In this document: positions 13,197 to 25,100 of the stretch, piece after piece
Position numbering within the stretch: position 1 is the first letter of the stretch
How the letters are laid out: each line of letters starts with the position of its first letter
NCBI GenBank assembly: GCA_008508345.1
Contig: QNGE01001326.1
Location: 33,829 to 97,828, forward strand
DNA from: Paragonimus westermani
Taxonomy: Eukaryota; Platyhelminthes; Trematoda; Plagiorchiida; Troglotrematidae
DNA: 64,000 bases
Direction of reading: 5' to 3'
Position numbers and translations under genes: made by a program
Notes under the pieces: generated by a model
The model's database searches: none
The model's input: the letters and a program-made list of their open reading frames with translations, nothing else
What the model was told of the DNA's origin: nothing

Positions 13197-16100
13197 GTGA
13201 GTTTTTATATTTAATCACTCTCATTGTTAAACGAGGTAGGTTGACTCAAGGTATAGTTTGTTCCCATAGTCATCTGTGTTGTCGGCAATTATCTCGACTC
13301 AGGACGTAATGTGAACACACGTTTGCAAGTCTGAAACGTGCACTTTGACTGATTGTTTGACAAGCATGGTATATGGAAAAAGCTACATTCGAGTTTGTTT
13401 GAAATCCAAGCTTGATGACCGCACCTGTTGTTTCTCGAATTCTTATTCTTTCAAAAAGAGCGAAAGATTATCAAGGCTCTCTGTATATATTTATCTCTGT
13501 CCGGGTGCTTTTATCTTACTGTTTCATTCTTTTTACTGTTGTTTAACACCTGAAATGACGTACTCACAATAGCTCCTCTATGGTGTTGATGTTCACAACC
13601 AAACACGATCGGTGGTTCGGATCTCGATTATCGCACTCCCTCTTGCCTACGCTTTCATTCACTGACCCATAAACAGCCCTAAGCCCGAACAGCTGATGCT
13701 GTGAGTCAAGGCACTTGTTCACCGCAACAGTGATTAGTTTACTCTTTTTTAAACGGAAGTCTTCAAAATGAGGTAAACGGAAGAGTTGGCTGTGTTGTGG
13801 ATACAGGGATGCTTTCGGTGATCACAATCTCCAACTTAACAGAAGAGAACTACCCACTCTCTACAACGGGGTTTCCAGATTTTTCTCCTGCCGTAATTAC
13901 GTGTGCACTGGTCGTACTACAGTTAATATGGTGTTGACACTCCTTGTTTAGTGCTGGGCACTCTAAACGCTGCGTAAGCGTACTGGGAACATAATCTAAC
14001 CACCACGGGATGCATTTTAGCATCCAACCAGCTGACTAATTCCAATTAGTACGTGATAGTTAGCGAAGATTACGGTGGTCAGTCCACGTCCCGGTCACAA
14101 ACAGGCTAATTTTTTGAACCATAGAACGAAGTGGATCACACGCACTCACTGCACACCCCTTTCTTTCAACCATAACCGGATGCATTCCTGATGCCACAAC
14201 TGACGTACATTAGCAGTCAGTGCATATATTTGCTGTTCTTGCTAATTTCTCTTCAGTACTATTCTAAACCAATGAGGTAACGTCATCCAAGTAGGCTAAG
14301 TAATGCATAGTCCGAAGCGGATTGCCTACGGTCAATAAAATATATGAATGGGAACGTCATAAGTGTCCGCAACGTTGTACAACGCCGTCAACCTTTTAGT
14401 AGGTTGATCGTATCCAAACTGAGTGAGATCTAACGTGTCACGTGACATTGAACGCCTTGTGCTGGAAAGCGTAAAGTTCACCTAATCCGTTGCGTAGAAC
14501 TTCAGAGTAAAGAAACCTATACCTCAGAGACCCTGCTTATAAAGTAAAGTTTTGTAGATTATAGGAGGGCTACACGTGTTGGGAATCCTGCAGTTCCTCT
14601 GCCCCGAAGAAGACGTGGAATAAGAAGAAGAAGAAGAAGGGTGAAAACTCACTGAAACAACATAACAAAGCCAGTTATGCGAACAGCTGTTNAACAGTGT
14701 AACACATTCGCCAACACTCCCACCCCCTTCCAATAGACTGTCATCCGCCCCAGGCCTATGATCTTAATGACCCATTTGACTTGCTCCAGTTTTTTCTATA
14801 TAAAACGCATGTACCCTATGTAACTGTAAAAGCCCGATGAGAATTACCGAAAACAGCTGTTCGCATAACTGACTTCTTATAACAAAGCCAGTCAGTGTTA
14901 TCAGACATCTACACCTAGGGAGGTTGGAGCTAACCAATTCAATTGTGTTCCACCTAATCATCTGTGTGGTGTGCTAGATATTCAAAATTAGCAACTATGA
15001 ACGGTCTGTTACTGAGACGCGCAACGTTGCTTCGATCGCTACCCAAAATGTGTATTATGGGCCCCCACTCTAAGTATGTGTTATACCTCGAGGTAGGAGG
15101 AATGTGAGATTTATACATCACGGGTAGGTAAGGGGAGATGTAAACTGCAGGCTCCATAAAGAAGGGCTTTCTTTTACGAAGCGTACATATGTGTAGCAGG
15201 AATGTCATATCATATCGTCATGTCATATCGTATCATGGCAAATGGGAGAGTAAAAAAGATGATGATCAGGAGAAAAAAGAAGAGACAGAGATTCGCAACG
15301 CAAGGGCCGTTGAATCTTGTTCTTCTCCATATTAGATGGCGTTCTTAATTAAGTGTCCCTATCGTTCCGCAGACTTCAGCCACCAAACCGGGAACGACCC
15401 ATCAGAACAAGCTTCAGTCTCAGTGTATTAACGACCGAACCCAGTTCATATCAATAACTGGCTTAAGCCACCTTTCGCAAATGTGATGCGACTTGGCAAG
15501 CAGTGTGTTGTTATTTGCAAGACGCACCGAAGCCATGAAAATCTGCGAGATGGAATCACTGTGCTTAGTGGTCAATATGGTCTGTTCGCCTGGAAGACGC
15601 GTTAGTGAACCTCTTCAATGCAGACGTGGTGTCCCACCACACATCGCTGTTGTTTCCTAGACATCGATGATGCAAAAACAAATATTTTATAGTTCATTCC
15701 CTTCAGAAGTTTGAACAAGACTGTTAGAACACAAAAACTGGCAGATGCAAGCATTTCGTATTGACTCGTCAGTACCAAATTTACAATAACATGAAACAGG
15801 TTTTTTATATCAAGCATTTAGGGGGGCAGGGTGGATAGTCAATTGGTGGTTTAGGAAAGGTCACTAAGTCCAGGGAAGGGTCAAGTTTACGAGCAATTGT
15901 TTCTGAACACACAAAGTCGGCTTCATTCGATTGATTGCAACCGCCTCAGCAAACCGTAAGAATCTTGGATTCGAGTGACGTAATAGGATTCTGAATGCAC
16001 AAATTGGGTCGATAACGTGACCAGTGGTCAGGACGTGTCTCGCGACTGCGGACGCTGGTTGCTTGCGTGTTTCAACCACATTGTCGTTCTTCCGTAATAC

Positions 16101-19100
16101 AGAGTTCTGCACCCAATTAGGCAAATGTTCCTTCACTCTGGAGATCAAGCACCTCTCGGTTCTGCCTATGTAACTTTCATTGCAGTTACATGTAAATTGG
16201 TAGACACAATGTGAGGTGGCACCGATAGGCTGATCTCCTTTGATTGAAGGGACAGGCAGTTTCTGGGTCCGGGCTAATACACAGAGTTCCGCTGCGTTAA
16301 ATGTTCTTTTAATCGAATTCACTAGTCTTTGAGTTGTTTGATGCATGCAATAATCACCTTTAAATGGCAGTTCTATACAAACCCTCTTTTTTCTTACTGT
16401 GGCCACCTGTTCAGAAGGTGGTTTCGGTTTACTGTGCCTTTCTATGAACCTTTTTGGATACCCGTTAGATTGTAGTGTAGATGTGATCAAGTCTAATTCT
16501 CTCGCAAGACTATCCTGTGTACAGATTCGCCTTGCTCGTGTGAATAGTGTATTCACTAGTGCGCGTTTGTGATGGACCGGTGTGAAACTACTGAAGTTCA
16601 GGTATTGACCGGACCACGTGGATTTCCTATAGACGGCTCGTTTGATAGAGCCATCCTCCCGGCGACTAATGAGTATGTCTAGAAACGGCAGACAGTTGTC
16701 AGTCTCAAATTCACACGTTACTCTCAGGTTGGGATGACAACCATTGAAGCGCTGCACTAGGTTATCTATTGCCTGCTTAGACCGACTGAATACTAATGTA
16801 TCATCGACGTAACGTTTGTAATATGACAGACTCGCTATGTCTGTAGCTAACTCCTGCTCAATCCTTAACATGAAAAAGTCTGCCAGGATGGGCCCTAGTG
16901 GACTTCCCATGGCTACCCCATCTATTTGGCGGTAGCACCGATCAAGAAAACGGAAGCTGATGTTTTCGGTACATAACAATAAGGCTTCCCTCAGAATATC
17001 ACTAGGCAGAGGTAAAGTAATGTGGCTCATTTCAACGAGCTCACAAATATAATCGATTGTCTCGTATAGCGGGACATTCATGACTAGTGACTGAACGTCT
17101 ATGGAACACATCAACTCATTAGCAAGGTTGATGTTGTCCAAGTCACTGATCAATTGAAAAGAATCTTTAATAGAATATGCTTGAAACTTTTGTTTCAATG
17201 GAGTTAGGATTGCGACTAACCAGCGTACCAGTTTATGATACGGAGAATTTGTCATCGCCAAGATAGGCCTAAGGGGCATTCCTGACTTGTGTGTTTTGGG
17301 AAGGCCGTAGAGCTGAGGTGTCGACGTCCCACACGGTTTAAGAGCTTTATATGTCCTGTCATCGATTAAGCGCATTTGTACGAGGAGTTGCAGATGCCGT
17401 GCTATGCGACCTTCAATTTCAGTAACGTTGTCTACAGCGTCTGTTTGCTGAAACTTCGTTCGGTCCTCTAGTATTGACAACATTTGTACATATGTGTCCC
17501 TGTCTAAATCACTGCCCCAGAGCCTTTTTCTGGCTTAAGTATTACTACATTTTTCGATTTAAGTTCTTTTAGTGATTGCAGGTGTTGCTTTGTGATAGCA
17601 CACCGGCCTTATCGGGGTCATGATAAACCCGTTAGGTATATCAGTCAGTTTGGTCTTAAGCCAGCTAAGGTTGTCAGCAGTAGTTGGCTGAAGGCGGTCG
17701 CAATCAATCGATTGAAGCCGACCTTGTGTGTTCAGAAACAATTGCTCGTAAACTTTACCCTTCTCTGGACTTAGTGACCTTTCCTAAACCACCAATTGAC
17801 TATCCACTCTGCTCCCCTAACCCCTCGATATAAAAAACGCGTTTCATGTTATTGCAAATTTGGTACTGACGAGTCAATACGAAATGCTTGCATCTGCCAG
17901 TTTCCGTGTTCTAACGGTTTTGTTCAACTATTTTATAAACAATCTCTGCGCGAACAAACCATACTATACAATAAGACGGCGTGTACTGTAGTGTTATACA
18001 TTCGGCCCCAAGTAGAGAGGCGCATTAGGCGAGCGTCACCGATGGCGTATGCTCACGAACACCACCCGGGACTTATATTTGCGATTTGTGGTTTCATGCT
18101 GCAGCTTCCACCTCAAGCAGTTCATGAGGGCAGGTTCTACTAAACAGAAGTTCAATATAGCTGAACCAAATTACGTGGTCAGTCCAGCTGAGATATTCTT
18201 GTGGATTACGAAACAGCACTGCGCAGATGATTTCGGCGCTACGAAAAGTGTTGATGTCGTGTAAAGTGGAAGAATGTATGAAAAGTTTAACATGGTTGGA
18301 GATTACTGTTCGTGTAGGTGACCACAGTACGGGTTGTTGCTACTTACCAAAACCCACGACTTTCTCATGCTTAAACGAAGAAACGACATCCCTTTCATGT
18401 ACACAAGTCTGCTGTTGCCCAAGTGCTTGCAAAAGTTTCGTCAAAACGACCAGAGGACGTACATTACGACATGCAAGCGCTTGTTTTCATCAGTGAACAT
18501 ATTTGAAACACTGAACGGATGAAGTGAACATATTGGAAACATTTTTGACATGTGGCGACAAGACGCTGAACTAACCGGCGTCACATGAATTCGGAATAGC
18601 AAGAGAGATACACAACGATTGATTGCATCCGCCCTTTCTGCCAACAGGGAGCTGTTTTTCATGAAAATCCCGAAAACAAGTTACTTTTTAGACGGAGATG
18701 GACTCTCCACTACACCTTCTGTTTGAGGTATGTGTCCATAACGTTCGATTCGAGGATAAAGTTGCATTGGGTGTGTTGAATGTCGGACGTGATCAGTATA
18801 GGTTGGAGAAAGTCGACAGACCCCGGCACCAAGCTTGAACGAAGAGACTGACAATTTGATCTTGCCCAGTATAGTAAACGTGTCATGTAGTATGTCTAGC
18901 GACATCGATTTTTGTCCACCGCTTGTGCGTTAGTTTAGTTTCGACGATGAATTCACGTATTTTTCCTCGACCGGCTCGTTATTGTTGGTTGGACGCGGGT
19001 GCAAACCGGTGGTGCAGTGAAAAAATTTGGAAGAGTGGGGCGGGTAGGTTGTTGTGGTGATTCTTCCATCTGGATTAGTTCGTGTTGAACTTGTGGCCTA

Positions 19101-22100
19101 TCAAATTTTCAAATGATAAGTCGTCGTCGGGTACCGCCGGATTTGACATTGCACGGTAGTCTGCAGTGCCTCATTCGTAGTCCTATCCCTGTGCAACATC
19201 AGAAGTGCCCGTTTTAACGTATCCACCAATTTCGTATCTTAACCGGTGAATTATGAGTCATACGGCGGATGCCGTATACGCTGATTAGCAGCGCAACAGT
19301 AAAAGTGCATAAGTTCTGCTGAACTAATCCTCATGCGGTTGTTCGACGTGTGTGTGTCCGCGTTAGGGTTGATCGACGATCTGGCGCAGAAAATCAATGG
19401 TTCAAGCAGAACTTGCTGATAGATTAGTCTTTAAATGTTGACAAGGACGAGATTTGAAACATAATGGATAGTGCGGATAAACTTCCCATCGAGGCATAAT
19501 CATGGTCTCTGACGTGATTATCAAGGTTAGGGATCCAGCTCGATTGGCAACATGGTCGCCTATTGACACTTCGAGCGTTACTTGATCAGGTTCCTTACTT
19601 AACCGTAATTACCTGGTCAACAAGCCTGTCCGTGTGCAATCGCCTTCATTCAGTTGCTGTCTGATTGACCAAAATACAAGGAACGTAGGACGGCGAGCCG
19701 CAGAAAAACTGCTACGAATGCGAGCTCGGCGAATCTAAAACGAGAATCGACCTTGGCCAACGTGTCGCATCGGTAATGTAGTTACTACAGCGGCCGCACC
19801 AGATGAAGTGTTGGAGCAAGTGATTGAGGGTGATGCGTTGGGTGCTGACGGTAGGTTACTGTGACTTCCTGGATGACGTCTGGAAACTGGTGGCACGTTT
19901 TTCTCAATGGACTAGGCGGCAATGGCGATTTCTTCCTTCGGGTGCAAAGGGGACCGAACAGGCTGGTAGAGCGCTTGCCGCGCTGAGGCATGCTGTGTCT
20001 GTCGCTGGTTCGAATCCAACCGAAGCCCTGACTTTTCACAGTTGGATCTCATCTAAAATCATAAATCTACCACACTGCTTATTAGTAATACAACGTCTAT
20101 GCCCTAAATTATGATCGGGACTTCCTTATCGGTGTAACCCCAATTCTTCTTCATGTAATCGAGCTCACACGAGATATGGGTGCTGGTCTTCTCGGTTCTC
20201 TCCAGGAAGATGTACGTGGTCATTCGCCGAAACTGATTGCGATATCATTCCGTGCCCAGACGTGATGGTCGATATGGGTGGGGATGAACTTACCACTTTG
20301 GGCAGTGGAATTTACTGTCTGCCAACAGAGTGGAATGTTGTCGGTTGCTTGAACGAAGGAAACAGACTTGTTGTCGGTAGACATTGGTTGACAGAAACCG
20401 TCCTTATGTCTGGCCATTAAAAAAAAGTCATTTATGACAATTCTGATGAAATGGGTGGAACTTGTACAAACGCTAAACACTACAGCATCAACGTACCCAA
20501 GAAAGCTTCTTCAGACTACTCATGACAACTTGAGCCGTCTACGTAGTAGCCTAGATAATGTAAAAGCTCAGATTGGCTGAGTCGTGCTTGAGGTTGTTTG
20601 AACGTTCCCATCTGTTCCCATCCGTTCACAGTTTGCTCAACTTGGACTCCTGGCCGATTGATAGCTTCCATACGAATGTCGTCTGTGTGTTTCTAACCAC
20701 CATTTCATTCTGGTAATCTTTGCGCACAACACTCTTTGGATGGATCATAGTCATTGTCTTTGTGCTGTTCCCATGGCATGGTTTGGTCACATATGTCAGA
20801 GTAGTAGGTGATTAGTACACCAAAACGTGGTAACTAAAGAAGGCTGAATCGCGTCGCGGTAGGCCCATGCAAGTGGCTATTTATGTCCGAAATGTTTAGC
20901 AAATGCAAAGTCTAAGATAATGTGGTGGATTATCAAGTCGGAGGTGCGAGTTTTCGAACGCTCGGCCGAATACATCAACGCGGGGAGGAGGTACGTTCAA
21001 AAGCCTGCCGCGATCGGATCATGAACAACGTGCGCGACCGGATGAGTCATCGCTCGACTGTATCGGACCAACGGGCGAGGCAGGACAGGCGAACTACGAC
21101 AGACGGCCAGATCGGAGGTGTGGTTTTTTCAACATTTAGAGGAACATCTAGACACGATGTTGGAATACGGTCAAGGCCAACATTGGGTGGATGGCGGACA
21201 GCACGAGCAGCCGGACGAGCCATCGCGCAAGGAAATCGGACAAACAGACGAGGAATGACAGGCAGAAAACCCCCCGGTAGAAGGCGCCGATCACACACGT
21301 AAACCGGTCAGAAGTGCACACGACGTGTGAACGGAAATCGGGAGGTGGGGTGTTGTGGGTTGGAATTATGACTCATAAAAGAGAGAGAGCGCGTTGCCTG
21401 GGTCTGGCGATTTGGACAATAAAGATTGTGCTTTATTGGACGCCTTCTCACTACAATAAGACCAGGTGTAGTAAAATATGTTTCAGAATTGTAGCGTTGC
21501 AGACCCCGTCTGGCATGTCCGAACCAGAAGTGAATTGCATTTTGCGCGTATGGGAGTGTCTTGTGAAATTATCAGCTTTTGTAGTTTACTCTCGATATGA
21601 GCGGGTGGACACGTTCGTGTTGCCTAATTCCAGTCTGGGTTTAATGGCGATTACGCTTGATCATCAAATGTGCTGTGCAGGTGACTGTATACGCTGTTGC
21701 GTTTTCTGCACAAATTGCTCAGTTTTGATTGTCTTGAGATTCAATAGCTACCGACTTCTGAACCCCTCAAGTTAACAGTATGGCTGGGCATCCGCTGGTT
21801 TTGTGCGCTCCGGTTTGTGTTTTCTGTATACCCAGCGTTTACACAAAATACTCTGGACAGAAGACTCGGTAGACACAAACGTTTCATACTGGCTCATCTA
21901 CACCAAATTCACAATAGCGAACCTTTTTTTATCGAACATCTGAGGTGGGGCACATAATCAGTCAGTGCGTTGGGAATTATTACCAAGACCAGGGTACAGT
22001 TACGTTCACTAGCAGCTGTTTCTAAACCTGCGAAACTGGCCTACTATCGGGTACGACCGTTTCAGCGGATCGCCCGAATATTGGATTAGGATGAATTAAC

Positions 22101-25100
22101 AAGGTTTCAGATTCTTGGTCATATAGGATGGTCAGCAATCATAAAGTCCATTTGCATTCACAGTTCTCTAATCCAGCTGGTCTCCTCCCCATAGACCGTA
22201 GACCTTCTTTCCTACAATATTTGCCTCATTGGATTACGATCTTGGTATAATGAGCCTTTATGTGGATTTTTTAGATTAATCATTGCATTGTAAAAGTTTA
22301 TTTCTCAATTCTGTACAAAGTGCAAACTCGTCTATCGTGTGAGTAATGTGTCCCCCAATGTTCAGTTATCTGAATGGTGTAAAGCCACTTAATTCCGACT
22401 ATTGACCGGACCACACAGATTCGTTATGGATAACAACCCTTTCGGCGACCTGTGAGTATGTCGCAAAAGTGCGCAGGTAATTGTCTGTCCCATATACACA
22501 TACCTTTCAGGTCAGGCTATCATCACTTTATTTGTCGTACTAGATTCGTGCTTCCTATCGTGAACAATTTTGCCTTCCAAAGGATGATGTGACGGCATAA
22601 GGGGACGGTGATTGGGAAGTGGACTGGGAGACGTGTCAGTTTTTTAAACATAGGAGCCTCGGACTTCCTTCAAGTGACTTCCAGTTTGATATGAATAAAC
22701 TGATTTGATGGCACCATGCCCCTATTAGATTGTATTGAATATTGTATTTGCTTATAACTGTTCTGTTGTTTGGTGTTTAGGAATGCTTGTACTTCATTTA
22801 TACCCTCTTGTTCTATTACATGCTCTAATAGACTCACTTTTCTGCAATAATCTGACAATTTAACGACGCATGACCTACGTAGCGCGCGGATTCAGGTTCG
22901 AGTTGGACGAGTTTGACAAAATGTGTCTCGCATGTAGCTTATTAAGTCACATGACAGAAGAAACCTTATACTGTAAAAGCTTGGAACTCAGTCAGCATGT
23001 GAAGAGTTCCAAGCTACTACCAGGTATTGAGCCCTTTTGGTCAAGTCGTATTGAATGTCACCCACAATTGTTTATGGCCTTCGCATTCTCGTGGACTTTT
23101 CAGCCAGTCCCTTCCAACGAAGGGCAATGTATTCTCTGGAGCTCGTCAACATCGCATACCTTTGCCTCTTCTACTTATTAATAACAAAATCTTTCAACAG
23201 ATCCCATGATTTCAATGTGAACAGAAATCCTGATCGTTAGGCCGTCGATTGGAATTAACAGAACAGCTGTGTCTGTCGTCGAGGCGATCGGACAATTTCA
23301 GCATTACTCACAATCGTTGTAGCCGAGCGTTTGCATTTATTTGATCGGTCGTGCTTAATGTTAGGCCAGGGGTGCAGTGGTCTACACAGTCCCCTCACGG
23401 AGCCGTGATCAGAATTAAACACTAGGTTTTCAAGCTGTCTCTGGCACGGTGTATGTGGAAGTACGGATCACAATGAAATGTGAAACCACAGGCAGCTGGC
23501 CACAATCCCTGCGTACAAAACCTCTGTCAGTTTTTTGAAGCTATGGAAGAGAGTTCTTGCAGATCAATTGGAAGGTGGCTAATCGATTCCAACCTATAGG
23601 TAGAAGTGTTACAGCTAAGGAATAGTGTAAAGCTGAGGGCGGATGTTGATTTGTTAAGTAATGATTGCTCTAAGTGGATTGGTGATCAAAAAAGGTTAGG
23701 CAGAATTCGAACTAAGTGGATGCCAGCGGAATATCCTCTCCTTCGTCAGTGTGATACACTTAACTTGGCACTTTGTGCGCTGTTCTCGTGTTTAACGGAA
23801 ACCCGGGGTGTGATATCATCAAGTGTGTTATCTGTCAGTGTATAATTAAGGGGCTTTTACTGCACGATGGATAGTCCAATTAATTGTGCACATTTTGCCG
23901 CAGTTTTACCATGTGTTCTGTCTGTCGATGAAGCATCCATTACGCTGGGCTTTGTTCAACAAGTTCCGTAGCTTGTAAAAGAAATCGCGAGGCAACTAGG
24001 TGGTTGTGTACTCTTCGGATAAAGAACTCACGATTTCCGTTGAACTAACTAGCAGTGTGCTTGGTAGGTTAAGATCTGTGCTGGTATTTGGTAATGCACT
24101 CAGATGTGGCAGCGCATCACATTCGGTACCTTCCGTGTCCTATTTTGTCTCATTTTATAATCCTAACCGTTTTGATATAGTTTGAGTTAATTCGATCATC
24201 AGTAAGGTTTTCAATCGGGCAGTCTACGTGGTTATACATAGAGTTGAATAGCACATCGTATAATCAGTGCCGTTGTGAGATATTTTTAATCTAGCCAAAT
24301 TGTGAAGTTTTAACTTTGGCGTTTCCTAGGGTTTTGAGTATACTGATCCGTTGTCGAATTTCTCACTGCGCACACCATGTGCCTTGGTTGCAATCGTTCT
24401 AAACTACATGACCTCAATGTGTGCCGGGTCCGTCATATGCCTTTATTTCTATATTGTTCGTGACTCGAGTCACGTGCAGATGGCGTGGTCCATCGCCTGT
24501 TAGCTAGTTTGCATTGATGTGTGTCACTGAGTTGATCGATGGTACGATTGGAAGTATGGACGTGGTTGTCCCTTCTAAACAATATGTACTGTACGTCGTA
24601 AGTTTTTGGCCACTGGTATGTGTACATTTTCTTAGTTTTTAATTTAGTGCAGTGGCACAAGGCACGACGTTTAATAAAAGGTTATTCTCTTATATAAGCA
24701 CAAATAGACCAGCTACAGTGATCACGTACAAGGCGGACACGAAGTCATTACAAAATCAATTTTTGTTGCGGTCATTCACGTTTTCTTGCAAGACCGTGAC
24801 CCTGTCATTTACCCCTGTGGCACATTAAGTGCAGAGAACCATAGTTAATATGGTGATTTCTTTTGTTGGTTTGATGAGTCGGATTCATTGGACGAATTAT
24901 CTCAAGATTAGTGGTCTGTATTTCATTATTTTGATTTCCACCCTACCACGCCAAATGTAACTCTCAGAGCGACGGAATGAGGTGATGTCTTTTAAGAGTG
25001 AGTGGGAGAAATTACCGGGCGACAGATCAGAACTGACTGCTGTCAGCACCCTCTTGGCGCGTTCCGTGTGGCATCTCGTAACAATACCTCTGGGGGGAGA

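Larger units (their letters stand above)
15600..17690 (-). mobile_element. Penelope-like element (best preserved copy)
   Basis: The copy runs on the minus strand from the N-terminal coding remnants (about 17690) to the 3' UTR (about 15600). It contains the 539-codon RT/GIY-YIG frame at 15864-17483 and a 3' UTR with a hammerhead ribozyme motif at 15738-15778. Upstream of the ORF the remnant NLSWLKTKLTDI (17640-17680) and LKPEKGSGAVI (17507-17540) match the N-terminus of the family but lie in other frames. A second copy of the 3' end lies head-to-head immediately beyond it on the + strand (17690-17935). Penelope-like elements are known for terminal partial copies in direct or inverted order (pseudo-LTRs). 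Confidence 0.88.
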
